Origin: Bordetella parapertussis | GTDB taxonomy: Bacteria; Pseudomonadota; Gammaproteobacteria; Burkholderiales; Burkholderiaceae_C | DNA length: 45,305 bases | Reading direction: 5' to 3' | Assembly: GCA_945882755.1 (NCBI GenBank) | Contig: CAMCWS010000126.1 | Span: 1-45,305, forward strand | Shown here: positions 17,408 to 25,957 of the stretch, piece by piece | How positions within the stretch are numbered: the first letter of the stretch is position 1 | Layout: the number at the start of each line of letters is the position of its first letter | Translations under genes and position numbers: made by a program | Notes under the pieces: model-generated | The model's input: the letters and a program-made list of their open reading frames with translations, nothing else | Databases searched by the model: none | What the model was told of the DNA's origin: nothing

Positions 17408-18048
17408 TTCATTGGAGACGATATTTCGCGGAACTGGTCGGCACAGCTGCTTTGTTGTGCGCAGTGATTGGTTCAGGCATCATGGCAGAGCAATTGGCGC
17501 AGGGCAATATGGCAATTGCTCTGTTGGCCAATACGCTCGCCACAGTCTTTGCTCTGTATGTCTTGATTGAAACCCTCGGTCCTGTCAGCGGTGCTCACTT
17601 CAACCCGGTGGTTTCTTTGGTCTTGGTGATTCGCAAAGATTTAGCGCAGCACCATTTTTTGGGGTACGTGGTGGCACAGCTCATCGGTGCCGCATTGGGT
17701 GCGTGGGCAGCCCATGCCATGTTTGAGCTTGAAATATTGCAATGGTCTACCAAAGTCAGAACTGGCCCCGCCCAGTGGTTCGCTGAAGCAGTTGCCACGG
17801 GCGGTTTGTTGTTCGTGATTTTGCGCTCCCCTTCAGGCAAGGCCTCATCATTGGTGGCTTGCTACATTGGCGCTGCCTATTGGTTCACTGCAAGCACTTC
17901 CTTTGCCAACCCAGCAGCTGCCTTTGGGCGGATGTTCTCGAATACATTTGCTGGCATTTCACCTGCTGATGTGCTGCCCTTTGTGGTGGCGCAGATTGTG
18001 GGTGGACTTCTCGCCATGGTGCTGGTTGCAGCGCTGAAATCTGAATAA
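17404..18048 (+). CDS. aqpS: Aquaporin-family arsenite channel (AqpS-like)
   Basis: MIP-family channel with about six membrane segments, 214 aa. The half-helix motifs are N67-P68-V69 in GAHFNPVV and N169-P170-A171 in FANPAA. The arginine that normally follows the second NPA in the selectivity filter is Ala here, a change expected to widen the pore. In Sinorhizobium meliloti, aqpS replaces arsB in an ars operon and lets internally formed As(III) flow out down its gradient. The same role is inferred from the position between arsC and arsH and from the absence of ArsB or Acr3. It overlaps arsC by four bases. Confidence 0.88.
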   Translation: MIHWRRYFAELVGTAALLCAVIGSGIMAEQLAQGNMAIALLANTLATVFALYVLIETLGPVSGAHFNPVVSLVLVIRKDLAQHHFLGYVVAQLIGAALGAWAAHAMFELEILQWSTKVRTGPAQWFAEAVATGGLLFVILRSPSGKASSLVACYIGAAYWFTASTSFANPAAAFGRMFSNTFAGISPADVLPFVVAQIVGGLLAMVLVAALKSE

Positions 18049-18074
18049 AAACTTTATCAATCTAAAGGACTTGC

Positions 18075-18797
18075 GTGTCAAAGGTCACTGAACTATTGCC
18101 TCAACTTGATGAACACTGTTTCAAACTGCCACAGCAACAGTTGTTGGTACAGCAGCAGGCATCCATCCATCAGCCCAGAATTTTGATGTTGTATGGTTCA
18201 TTGCGTGAGCGCTCCTACAGCAAACTTTTAACTCTTGAAGCCGCTCGTTTGCTTGAAGCCATGGGTGCAGAGGTGAGGGTGTTTGACCCCCTAGGGCTTC
18301 CCCAGCCTGACGCAGCACCCGATACCCACCCCAAAGTTAAAGAGTTGCGTGACTTGGCTGCTTGGTCGGAGGGGATGGTGTGGTGTTCACCTGAACGTCA
18401 TGGGGCCATGACCGGAATCATGAAAAGTCAGATCGATTGGATTCCTTTGTCGCTTGGTGCAGTTCGGCCGACGCAGGGTAAAACCTTGGCGGTGATGCAA
18501 GTCTGTGGTGGTTCGCAGTCTTTCAATGCGGTGAACCAAATGCGAATACTAGGCCGTTGGATGCGGATGTTGACCATTCCCAATCAGAGCTCTGTGGCCA
18601 AAGCATTCTTAGAGTTCGAAGAGGACGGCCGAATGAAGCCGTCGGCTTATTTCGACAGGGTGGTTGATGTGATGGAAGAGTTACTGAAGTTCACATTGCT
18701 CACGCGGGATATTGCACCCTACTTGGTGGACCGTTACAGCGAGCGCAAAGAATCCGCTGAAGAGCTGTCAAAAAGAGTCAATCAGAAAAGTATTTGA
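18075..18797 (+). CDS. arsH: ArsH, NADPH-dependent FMN flavoprotein for organoarsenical resistance
   Basis: Flavodoxin-like FMN reductase, 240 aa. ArsH oxidises trivalent methylated or aromatic arsenicals to the less toxic pentavalent form. The FMN-phosphate loop [13 protein letters not shown], the [19 protein letters not shown] segment and [17 protein letters not shown] are diagnostic. The start is a GTG at 18075 with AAAGGA upstream. It is the last gene of arsR-arsC-aqpS-arsH. Its downstream neighbour is convergent. Confidence 0.93.
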   Translation: MSKVTELLPQLDEHCFKLPQQQLLVQQQASIHQPRILMLYGSLRERSYSKLLTLEAARLLEAMGAEVRVFDPLGLPQPDAAPDTHPKVKELRDLAAWSEGMVWCSPERHGAMTGIMKSQIDWIPLSLGAVRPTQGKTLAVMQVCGGSQSFNAVNQMRILGRWMRMLTIPNQSSVAKAFLEFEEDGRMKPSAYFDRVVDVMEELLKFTLLTRDIAPYLVDRYSERKESAEELSKRVNQKSI

Positions 18798-18839
18798 AGG
18801 TCTTCCATCCACCAAAGAGTTATCCATCAAGCTTTTTCT

Positions 18840-19271
18840 TTACTCGCATTTCCCAAGGGACATGATGCCATCGGATTGTTTGGATGGGTAGTACCTGAAT
18901 ACATAGTTTCCGTTTTGGAAAATCTTGATGTACCCAGTTGAATCGACAGGGGCAACGACCGCATACAAAGCTTCAACACCCCATTGAACCTGGCTAGCCA
19001 CATATAGTTGGTTAAACACTTCGAAGCCAGTAGGTGCACTCAATTCAACTGTCTTTCCTCTGACTCGCAGAGTGAAAATAAATGTAGGCACATTGGTTTT
19101 ACCTGCGCAAGACACATGCATATTGGTACAAAAAAATGCCTGAGCAGGTTGACAGGTGACTTGAACCTCATTCTTAAGCTTTGTGAAACCATTCGAAGCC
19201 AGGGTTGGTGTTAAAGCAAACAAGAAACACGCAGACAGCGTTAATTTCAACAGAGATTTTTCTTTCTCCAT
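18840..19271 (-). CDS. Small secreted protein of unknown function
   Basis: I do not recognise this 143-aa protein with confidence. The first 25 residues (MEKEKSLLKLTLSACFLFAL, then TPTLAS) form a clear signal peptide. The mature part has five cysteines, including one in VQVTCQPAQAFFC and one in SLGKCE at the C-terminus, which suggests periplasmic disulfides. Mixed beta-rich character is likely. Its ATG overlaps the stop of the PhyH-type gene by one base (TAATG), so the two are translated together. A weak resemblance in layout to the secreted protein at 38468-38884 is noted but not established. Confidence 0.75.
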   Translation of the reverse strand: MEKEKSLLKLTLSACFLFALTPTLASNGFTKLKNEVQVTCQPAQAFFCTNMHVSCAGKTNVPTFIFTLRVRGKTVELSAPTGFEVFNQLYVASQVQWGVEALYAVVAPVDSTGYIKIFQNGNYVFRYYPSKQSDGIMSLGKCE

Positions 19272-20116
19272 TAGGGCTGTGTATTTAAACGCTGCTTCAA
19301 ACCAGGGGGATTAGAAAACGTCTTCATGAAGGCATCCTGTCCGGTGCCAGAAAATTTCACGCCAGCCTGCTTGATAGCGTCATCACATACTTTGACCAGC
19401 GGCGTGTAAAACGGATGGTGATGCTCTGTGAACGGGTTGTTTCGCGCCGCGTTATAGCAAAACAGAACTGTCCAGCGACGGTTAGGCGAGCGGTTCTGAT
19501 CCGAGCGGTGCATCACGTTTGCATGAAAAAACAAACCGTCACCGGGCTCCATTTCCGCATAGTCCAGCGGCATGGTGCGTAACATTTCTTCCACGCGTTT
19601 AGGGTCTGCGCCAACTTGCTCGCCTGGGATGATGCCGTGATCAACTCGTCCTGCTAGGTGAGACCCACGCAAAACTTGCAAGCAACCGTTTTCTTTGTTG
19701 GCCCTGTCCAGCGCTACCATGAGGCTAGCCATGTGCGGTAGCAAACAGCCGTTGTGGTACCAGTAACCGTAATCCTGGTGCCATTCCCAAGCGCCGCCAT
19801 CCAAGGGCTCTTTGGCGGTGAGTTTGGAGTGGTAGTGGTAGACCTCACCGCCAAGCATTTGCTCCATGGTGTCAACCACGCGCTCACTTCTGGCGGCGAG
19901 TCCGTATGCGCTGTCGCCAGGATGGTTCCATGTTGCCATCATGGTGGCTTTGCCCTGAGCATCCTTACGGTTGTACAAACTGTTTTGCAGATCCGGATCC
20001 TGCTCAATCGAGCTGCGCATAAGCGAAATCTCTTGCGAGTCGAATAAACCACGGATCAGCACATATCCATCTGTCTCAAATGCAGCTTTTTGAGCAGGGG
20101 TGAAGACAGACGCCAT
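19271..20116 (-). CDS. Phytanoyl-CoA dioxygenase (PhyH) family Fe(II)/2-oxoglutarate oxygenase
   Basis: Non-heme iron oxygenase of 281 aa. The iron-binding triad is visible as H-x-D in WEWHQDYGYW and the distal His in FFHANVMHRSDQN. The N-terminal AFETDGYVLIRGLFD is the usual PhyH opening, and RRWTVLFCYNAARNN likely holds the 2-oxoglutarate-binding Arg. Start has GAGGAG seven bases upstream. The family hydroxylates diverse small molecules, so the substrate is unknown. It is followed by the coupled secreted protein and preceded, 86 bases away, by a PQQ-type sugar dehydrogenase. Confidence 0.88.
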   Translation of the reverse strand: MASVFTPAQKAAFETDGYVLIRGLFDSQEISLMRSSIEQDPDLQNSLYNRKDAQGKATMMATWNHPGDSAYGLAARSERVVDTMEQMLGGEVYHYHSKLTAKEPLDGGAWEWHQDYGYWYHNGCLLPHMASLMVALDRANKENGCLQVLRGSHLAGRVDHGIIPGEQVGADPKRVEEMLRTMPLDYAEMEPGDGLFFHANVMHRSDQNRSPNRRWTVLFCYNAARNNPFTEHHHPFYTPLVKVCDDAIKQAGVKFSGTGQDAFMKTFSNPPGLKQRLNTQP

Positions 20117-20169
20117 GGCAACTCCTCGATGATTGAACAGACATTGAATCTAAATCAATCTTCAGGTGT

Positions 20170-20187
20170 CAGCGCAAAAAAGCGCTG
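20170..20187. repeat. Small hairpin between the sugar dehydrogenase and PhyH genes
   Basis: CAGCGC and GCGCTG flank a six-base homopolymer loop. There is no T tract after the stem on the minus strand, so it may be a processing or weak pausing element rather than a true terminator. Confidence 0.35.
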
Positions 20188-20202
20188 AAAGTGATTGACC
20201 AA

Positions 20203-21501
20203 TTATTTTGCTGTGATCATATAAATAGCGTCTTCCATCACCTTGTTGCGCTTGCTGTTAACAGCTGTCAAAGCGTACACATTGCCTTTGCTGTCTTGTG
20301 CAAACGCCAAAATATAGGGCAGCTTGCCATTGGCGGTGGGCTCACGCATTTCTACACGGGTGTTCACCATCGACCAAGAGCCAGTCTTCGTAGGTGAGGC
20401 TACGAAGACTTGTCCATCGTTTTGGTCAAACCGCTTGCTCCAGTCGCCAAAAATATATTTGCCATTCAAGTTTGAGGAGCTGCCACGGTGTATAAAACCG
20501 CCTGCAACGGAAATGCCTTTACAACCAGCAGGCACGGCAGAGCAATTTGGGTACTCAATCACAGCAGGGTTAATGGCAGATTTGTCGCAATTGTCTTTGT
20601 GGGCCTGTGGATTGTCCCAGCTGAAGCAGCGCATTTGGCCCTCAACGATAGGCCATCCCATGTTCTTGCCCTTTTCAATGATCTTGATGGACTCAAAACT
20701 GTCTTCTTGGACATCTCCACAAATTAATTGTTTGCTTCCTTGGGAGTCAAAAGAACAACGCCAAGGATCGCGTAAACCAAATGCCCAAATTTCAGGCAGT
20801 GCGTCGGGTACTTTGACCATGGGGTTGTCAGCAGGAACTCGGTAAGGTTTGTCTTTGGTACTTTGTGATACATCAATACGAAGGATTTTTCCAAAGTAAT
20901 TATCTAGTTTTTGGCTGTTGTAGTTGGCTTTTTTCTCTGTCCACTCAGCCTTATAGCCACCGTCGCCCGTGGAAATGTAGAGCATTTGGTCGGGACCAAA
21001 ACCAATCCAATGTCCATTGTGGTTGAAATTCGGCCAGGGCAAAGAGTGGATACGCTTACCTGAATTGGGGTCTATGCGGTTTTTGGATGACTTGCTCACC
21101 ACAAATTCTTCCACCACATTGAGGTGTGAAAAACCAGCCGGAGCGACGGTGCCGTCTGACCCCAAGGGAGCAGAGTACGCCACATAAATTTTCCCGTTTT
21201 TCTGGAAATTGGGATGAATAGCCATACCCAACAAACCGGCTTCGCTGTAATCGGAGTTAAAAGGAAGAATTTTAGACGTTAAGTCCAACAGTGTGTGGGT
21301 GATTTTGCCGTCTTCCAAAACCTTGATCAGCCCCTCGTGTTCCATGATGAACATTCGCGATTCGCCTTGGGGTTGAACCATGGCTAATGGCTTATTCAAA
21401 CCACCAACAACTTTCACCAGCTGGATAGGTGTTTCTGCCCATGCACCGGAGGACAAACAAAGAGAAGCAACAAAAAGTTGAATGATTTTGGAAAAGGACA
21501 T
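20203..21501 (-). CDS. PQQ-dependent sugar dehydrogenase (glucose/sorbosone dehydrogenase family), periplasmic
   Basis: Soluble six-bladed propeller dehydrogenase family using PQQ, 432 aa. A signal peptide of about 22 residues ends at SSGAWAETPIQ. Family motifs include LLGMAIHPNFQKNGKIYVAY, NFNHNGHWIGFGPDQMLYIS, ISTGDGG, LRIDVSQ, WAFGLRDPWRCSFD and ICGDVQEDSFE. The catalytic His of GDH-B lies in such an HNG context (HNGHW). No PQQ biosynthesis genes are in the window. It is 24 bases downstream of the TMEM220-like gene. Substrate and even PQQ use are inference; some members are not glucose dehydrogenases. Confidence 0.85.
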   Translation of the reverse strand: MSFSKIIQLFVASLCLSSGAWAETPIQLVKVVGGLNKPLAMVQPQGESRMFIMEHEGLIKVLEDGKITHTLLDLTSKILPFNSDYSEAGLLGMAIHPNFQKNGKIYVAYSAPLGSDGTVAPAGFSHLNVVEEFVVSKSSKNRIDPNSGKRIHSLPWPNFNHNGHWIGFGPDQMLYISTGDGGYKAEWTEKKANYNSQKLDNYFGKILRIDVSQSTKDKPYRVPADNPMVKVPDALPEIWAFGLRDPWRCSFDSQGSKQLICGDVQEDSFESIKIIEKGKNMGWPIVEGQMRCFSWDNPQAHKDNCDKSAINPAVIEYPNCSAVPAGCKGISVAGGFIHRGSSSNLNGKYIFGDWSKRFDQNDGQVFVASPTKTGSWSMVNTRVEMREPTANGKLPYILAFAQDSKGNVYALTAVNSKRNKVMEDAIYMITAK

Positions 21502-21525
21502 AGGTGCTTTCGTTGGGTTGAAGGT

Positions 21526-21954
21526 TCAAGTACTGACGTGCTTGTTGTCTTCTTTGGTAAAGTTTTCGTTAGGCAATTGTTGTCTGCTGACATACAAATT
21601 GATGGCACAAACCACCAACATAATGAAAAGTCCGCCAAATTCTCTGGTGTTTTCGATCCAAGGTGTAGAGGCCATCATGGATTGGGTCAAGGAGTCGAAA
21701 TGGTGCTCTGTAGCCCATGAAATAACACCGTCTTTTGCCATAAACAAATAAATGGCATAGGCTGAATAGAGCGCAATGTTAAAAATGTTGAAGCGTAAAG
21801 CATTCACCTGCTTGAAAGCTAATGCACAAGACAATGCCGAAAGAAGATAGAGCGGAATCCAAAAATAAGGGTCTGGGTCATTCCACTGCAAACCAGCGCA
21901 TATCAGGAAAAGAACAGCGAAAACAAGACTGAAGATTTTGAACACTGGATTCAT
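21526..21954 (-). CDS. TMEM220-like small membrane protein
   Basis: Four-helix membrane protein of 142 aa. The signature ICAGLQWNDPDPYFWIPLYL and the late ENTREFGGLFI match the TMEM220 family found in bacteria and animals. Hydrophobic stretches lie at about residues 5-20, 30-48, 55-73 and 107-124. A hydrophilic tail (NENFTKEDNKHVST) would be cytosolic or periplasmic. Function of the family is unknown. It is the first gene of an apparent operon with the sugar dehydrogenase 24 bases downstream. Confidence 0.75.
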   Translation of the reverse strand: MNPVFKIFSLVFAVLFLICAGLQWNDPDPYFWIPLYLLSALSCALAFKQVNALRFNIFNIALYSAYAIYLFMAKDGVISWATEHHFDSLTQSMMASTPWIENTREFGGLFIMLVVCAINLYVSRQQLPNENFTKEDNKHVST

Positions 21955-22043
21955 TACCTAGGTTGAGGTTAAAAAACTTGCCTTGCATTATAAGATACGT
22001 ATTCGGTGGTCATTAGCAGGAAATTAGCATAGTCTTGCGCGCC

Positions 22044-22214
22044 TCATTGGGGAGTGCTTCTGGTTTTGTATTTTCTACAAGCATCTGAACAGTACTTGAC
22101 CTCTGGCCAATTCTTGGCCCACGATTTACGCCAAGTCATTTCACGCCCACAAACTTGACAAGGCTTACTTGGCAAATTTTGTTTGTTTCCCTTGTAGGAA
22201 GATTTTGTTGTCAT
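22044..22214 (-). CDS. DUF2256 small zinc-ribbon-like protein
   Basis: A 56-aa protein, found by translating the minus strand from the ATG at 22214. It has two cysteine pairs, KPCQVCGREMTWRKSW and KYCSDACRKYK, with the WRKSWAKNWPEVKYC core of DUF2256. The pairs should bind one zinc. In other bacteria this family is often near cryptochrome/photolyase genes; here the nearest is 6.4 kb away. A basic N-terminus (KGNKQNLPSKP) hints at nucleic-acid contact, but no function is established. It ends 89 bases before the TMEM220-like gene and is preceded by a strong terminator. Confidence 0.85.
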   Translation of the reverse strand: MTTKSSYKGNKQNLPSKPCQVCGREMTWRKSWAKNWPEVKYCSDACRKYKTRSTPQ

Positions 22215-22294
22215 CGAACGGGTATCAATATGTAAAACTGATTATTCATTTTGGATGTTACTTGTCAGCAATGTATAAAGTGCACCCTAAAAGA

Positions 22295-22323
22295 AAAAAG
22301 CATCGCTTTTGGCGATGCTTTTT
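22295..22323. terminator. Bidirectional rho-independent terminator
   Basis: A 12-bp perfect stem, AAAAAGCATCGC at 22295-22306 and GCGATGCTTTTT at 22312-22323, with a 5-base loop. The arms supply a T tract in both directions. On the minus strand it ends the Tim44-domain gene, whose stop is about 50 bases upstream, and separates it from the DUF2256 gene. Confidence 0.85.
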
Positions 22324-22374
22324 AGGTGGATCCTCACCCAACCAAGGCTGGGAAGAGGGGGCTAAAGGCTAAAG

Positions 22375-23298
22375 CTAGGCAGTAGCCTGAATGCCAGCTA
22401 CAAGCCAACCACTATTGGGGGCTTTGCTCAGCGACATGTTCCAGACTTCTTTGAATGTCTCAGCTTGGGCCCCGACATCTTCGCGAATCATCCCGGAGAA
22501 CTCGACACTGGCCAAGTGGCTGTCATAGGACTCTTCAATGCCCAGTAACTTGGCATCAAGAGTTACCACTTCAGTTTTGGTCAAGTGGCCAACAGAACTG
22601 GTGGCGTCTCGCTCCGCAATTTGCGCTTTGATTTCTGTCAACATGTCGTCTGTCATCAGGTTTCGCAGGCTAGCGGTATCTGATCTGTCCCAAGCATCTT
22701 GCATGGTGACAAAGTTTTCTTTAGCGTGGTGCAGGAACCCATCGACATCAAAACCAGCAGGGATGGACCAAGTAGGTTGAAATCCGCTGACAGCTGAGCC
22801 AATCATGCTTCCCGATGCGGAATGAGTCGCATTGGGATGGGCATTGAATCGGGTAGTTTGCTGTTGTACGGGCGGTGTTGCCCCAGCACCTTGAAAGGCG
22901 AAGGGACTGGTGTTTGCCGCAGGGTTTTGGGCAGCGGCTCTGCGTCGCATAAAGTAGCCGACCGCCATCATGATGATCAAGGCCATAAGACCAAACATCA
23001 TGAACTGCCCCAATTCTTCACCAAACCCCATGGAACTTGCCAGCCATGCCAGCCCAAGACCAGCTGCCAGTCCACCCAGCATGGCTCCCCAGGGGCGTTT
23101 TTGCGGTGCAGCGCCTGCCGGCGTAGCAGGGGTGGCAGGTGCAGCATTTTGTGCAGGCTTGGCGCCTTGCGTCTGAGACACATTGTTAGATTGTTTGCCA
23201 AAGGACTTGCCTGTACCCATGCGCTTTGCTGCTTCGGCAGTAAAACTGGAAAAAACCAACAAAAAAGCCAAGGCAACAGAAAGAAATCTACCGTGCAT
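22375..23298 (-). CDS. Tim44-like domain membrane protein
   Basis: A 307-aa envelope protein. It starts with a signal peptide or signal anchor (MHGRFLSVALAFLLVFSSF, ending at AEA), then a low-complexity Ala/Pro-rich linker (about residues 45-65), membrane segments (LGGLAAGLGLAWLASSMGF and MMFGLMALIIMMAVGYFM), and a C-terminal Tim44/MBA1-like domain from about residue 185 (IPAGFDVDGFLHHAKENFV onward). Bacterial members are common in Burkholderiales, with no settled function. The ATG at 23298 is preferred to the TTG four codons earlier. It is monocistronic between a terminator and the divergent gltS. Confidence 0.88.
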   Translation of the reverse strand: MHGRFLSVALAFLLVFSSFTAEAAKRMGTGKSFGKQSNNVSQTQGAKPAQNAAPATPATPAGAAPQKRPWGAMLGGLAAGLGLAWLASSMGFGEELGQFMMFGLMALIIMMAVGYFMRRRAAAQNPAANTSPFAFQGAGATPPVQQQTTRFNAHPNATHSASGSMIGSAVSGFQPTWSIPAGFDVDGFLHHAKENFVTMQDAWDRSDTASLRNLMTDDMLTEIKAQIAERDATSSVGHLTKTEVVTLDAKLLGIEESYDSHLASVEFSGMIREDVGAQAETFKEVWNMSLSKAPNSGWLVAGIQATA

Positions 23299-23528
23299 AG
23301 TGAACTCCAAATGAAATCAACAATTGAAAAATTCTGAATACTCAGTTTAGCCCGAAGCACATAAAACTTCTCAACATGCCGACAATACCCATATAAGAAT
23401 TAGTTTTTTCGCATGGCGCTCAACTGCATGGATTGGTGAAAGCCAGAGTTGGTTTCTGTGATGTTGGAGAATGCCACAAAGGGTAGTTCAATCCAAAGCG
23501 CTAAGCATCTCTTTGTTAGGAAAAAACA

Positions 23529-24731
23529 ATGACCTGGTCTCTTGACTTTATTCAAACAACTGCGGTGGGGGCTATTGCGCTGTTTGTCGGGGTAGCTGTC
23601 TTGCGCCGTATGCCCGTTCTGCGGCGCTACAACATTCCTGCCGCTGTTGTGGGGGGACTGCTGATTGCGATTCTTGTGACGATGTCGCGTGAGTTCAATG
23701 TAGCTTCTGTTAAGTTTGATACCACCTTGCAATCACCATTGATGACGGCATTTTTTACTTCCATTGGCCTGAGTGCCAGTGTTGGTTTATTGAAATCTGG
23801 AACCCGACAAGCGCTGGTATTTCTTGCGCTGGCAACATTTTTGGCCGTGATGCAAAGTTTGATTGGCATCGTCACTGCTGTCGCCTTCGGTCAATCACCC
23901 TTGCTTGGGGTGCTGATGGGCCCCGCAGCACTGACAGGTGGTCCTGCAACTGCATTGGCATTTGCGCCGCAGTTTGCAGCAGCTGGGGTGGCGGCTGCTG
24001 AGTCAGTGGCCATTGCTGCGGCGATGGCCGGTATCGTCATGGGAGGCTTGGTTGGAGGACCCATCGTGACACGTTTGATTGAGCATCACCAATTGCACGC
24101 ATCTTCACCTCTACCTACAAAACAAACAACTACCAGCGTGCCAGTTCATTCAGTAAGCGATGAAGAAGGCGATTTGCTGACAGTACTCAAAGGTTTAGGC
24201 GTGTTACTTGTTGCCATGGGGGGTGGGTCTTGGCTAGGCGGCGTGATGAAGTCGGCTGATTTGACCCTGCCAGGCTATGTCGGTGCCATGCTCATGGGCG
24301 CTTTGATTCGAAATATTGACGATCAGACAAAATGGCTTCAAATTCCTCATGAACTGACAGAGCGTATTGGTGTGGTGTGCCTGTCTTTGTTTTTATCTGT
24401 GGCCTTGATGAATTTAAAGCTGTGGGAACTGACTTCGATTGCAGCACCCTTGCTGGTGAATCTGATCATTCAGGTCATTGCTGTGGCTGTTTTCTGCTGG
24501 TATGTGGTTTTCAGGGTCATGGGCCGCGATTACGATGCAGCTGTCATGAGCGGCGGCTTCACTGGTTTCATGCTGGGAACAACCGCCAATGCCATGGCTG
24601 TCATGCACTCCGTGGTTCAGCGTTATGGACCTTCGCCGCGTGCATTTTTGGTCGCTCCAATCGTAGGTGCATTCTTCATCGACTTCACCAATGCATTGCT
24701 AATCACAGGCTTGTTGAACCTGATGAGTTAG
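23529..24731 (+). CDS. gltS: Sodium/glutamate symporter GltS
   Basis: Inner-membrane Na+/glutamate symporter of 400 aa with about ten hydrophobic segments in two inverted halves. The re-entrant loop motifs are visible as MGPAALTGGPATALAFAP in the first half and GFTGFMLGTTANAMAVMH in the second. The start lies after TTAGGAAAAAAC. It is 18 bases before egtB in the same direction, so co-transcription with the ergothioneine genes is possible, though no metabolic link is obvious beyond supply of glutamate for glutathione/cysteine metabolism. Confidence 0.92.
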   Translation: MTWSLDFIQTTAVGAIALFVGVAVLRRMPVLRRYNIPAAVVGGLLIAILVTMSREFNVASVKFDTTLQSPLMTAFFTSIGLSASVGLLKSGTRQALVFLALATFLAVMQSLIGIVTAVAFGQSPLLGVLMGPAALTGGPATALAFAPQFAAAGVAAAESVAIAAAMAGIVMGGLVGGPIVTRLIEHHQLHASSPLPTKQTTTSVPVHSVSDEEGDLLTVLKGLGVLLVAMGGGSWLGGVMKSADLTLPGYVGAMLMGALIRNIDDQTKWLQIPHELTERIGVVCLSLFLSVALMNLKLWELTSIAAPLLVNLIIQVIAVAVFCWYVVFRVMGRDYDAAVMSGGFTGFMLGTTANAMAVMHSVVQRYGPSPRAFLVAPIVGAFFIDFTNALLITGLLNLMS

Positions 24732-24749
24732 CATTAGATATCGGATCTT

Positions 24750-25952
24750 ATGCATTCCTCTCAGTTAAACCGCTACTCGTATCTACGCCAACACTCTTTG
24801 AACCTCGCCGCGCCACTCAGCGCAGAGGATCAGTGTGTGCAGTCTATGCCGGACACCAGCCCGACTAAATGGCATTTGGCACATACCAGCTGGTTTTTTG
24901 AAAATTTGGTTCTTTTGCCTTTTCTCCCCGGCTACCGTGTATTTGACTCTTCGTTCGCTTATCTTTTCAACTCGTATTACGAAGCCTTGGGGCCAAGATA
25001 CCCCCGTCTGCAGCGTGGTCTGCTCACCCGTCCGGCGTTGTCACAGGTGCTGGCATTTCGTCAACATGTAGACGCTTCCATGCAACAGTTGTTGAGCAAC
25101 ACAGATGCTCTCAACGAACAAGCATTGGCCTTGATAGAGCTTGGTATGAATCATGAACAACAGCACCAAGAGCTGTTGCTGACCGATGCCTTGCATTTGT
25201 TGTTTTGCAACCCGCAGCTACCCGCTTACAACACCAACTTCACCCACCCGCCTGCCTATGGCGCAGAGTTGCAATGGCTGGCGTTTGATGAAGGCTTGAC
25301 AACGATTGGTCGGGCGGTTGATCAAGCAGGTTTTTCATTTGACACCGAAACACCGAAACACCAGCGGTTTGTGCAAAGCTTTCAGATGGCCAATCGATTG
25401 GTGAACTGCGGCGAGTACCTGTCTTTCATCCAAGACGGTGGCTATGACAATGCCGATCTCTGGCTTTCTGAAGGCAGATTGCAAGTTCAACAAAACAGTT
25501 GGCAATGTCCGCTGTATTGGTTGGCCCCTGGCGACCCTCGCTCGCCCTCAGACCATTGGCAGGTGTTTGGCTTGAACGGTGTGCAAGAAATCGACCTTCA
25601 AGCGCCTGTGGCTAACCTGAGTTTTTACGAAGCATCTGCTTTCGCGCAATGGTCTGGTGCCCGTCTACCTACCGAGTTTGAGTGGGAAATTGCCAGTGCG
25701 CATACAGCCATGCACGACTTGCATGCTCAGGCGTGGCAATGGACGCGTTCGGCCTATGAGCCTTACCCTGGTTTTATACCGGCCACAGGTGCGGTCCGCG
25801 AGTACAACGGCAAATTCATGGTCGGTCAGCAAGTGTTGCGTGGAAGCAGTCTAGCTACCCCAGAGCACCACAGCCGCCACACTTACCGTAATTTTTTCCC
25901 ACCTGCTGCAAGGTGGCAGTTCAGCGGCTTGCGTTTAGCTAAAGATCATTAA
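24750..25952 (+). CDS. egtB: Ergothioneine biosynthesis sulfoxide synthase EgtB
   Basis: Non-heme iron enzyme joining a sulfur donor to trimethylhistidine (hercynine) with O2. The N-terminal DinB-like domain has PTKWHLAHTSWFFE and the iron-binding H-x3-H-x-E in MNHEQQHQELLLTD; the C-terminal FGE-sulfatase domain has GARLPTEFEWEIA, RGSSLATPEHHSRHTYRNFF and FSGLRLA. Length 400 aa is typical. No egtA or egtC is nearby, so this may be the EgtB class that uses cysteine directly, as in proteobacterial two-gene sets. The egtD gene follows after 5 bases. Confidence 0.94.
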   Translation: MHSSQLNRYSYLRQHSLNLAAPLSAEDQCVQSMPDTSPTKWHLAHTSWFFENLVLLPFLPGYRVFDSSFAYLFNSYYEALGPRYPRLQRGLLTRPALSQVLAFRQHVDASMQQLLSNTDALNEQALALIELGMNHEQQHQELLLTDALHLLFCNPQLPAYNTNFTHPPAYGAELQWLAFDEGLTTIGRAVDQAGFSFDTETPKHQRFVQSFQMANRLVNCGEYLSFIQDGGYDNADLWLSEGRLQVQQNSWQCPLYWLAPGDPRSPSDHWQVFGLNGVQEIDLQAPVANLSFYEASAFAQWSGARLPTEFEWEIASAHTAMHDLHAQAWQWTRSAYEPYPGFIPATGAVREYNGKFMVGQQVLRGSSLATPEHHSRHTYRNFFPPAARWQFSGLRLAKDH

Positions 25953-25957
25953 ATCCA

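Noticed and set aside
23400..23732. 110-codon minus-strand open frame between the Tim44 and gltS genes
   Set aside because: It overlaps the gltS start, has no family features and no ribosome-binding site; the gap is better read as a divergent promoter region.
25340..25364. Short tandem repeat of ACACCGAA inside egtB
   Set aside because: It is only two units long, keeps the reading frame and lies in ordinary coding sequence.
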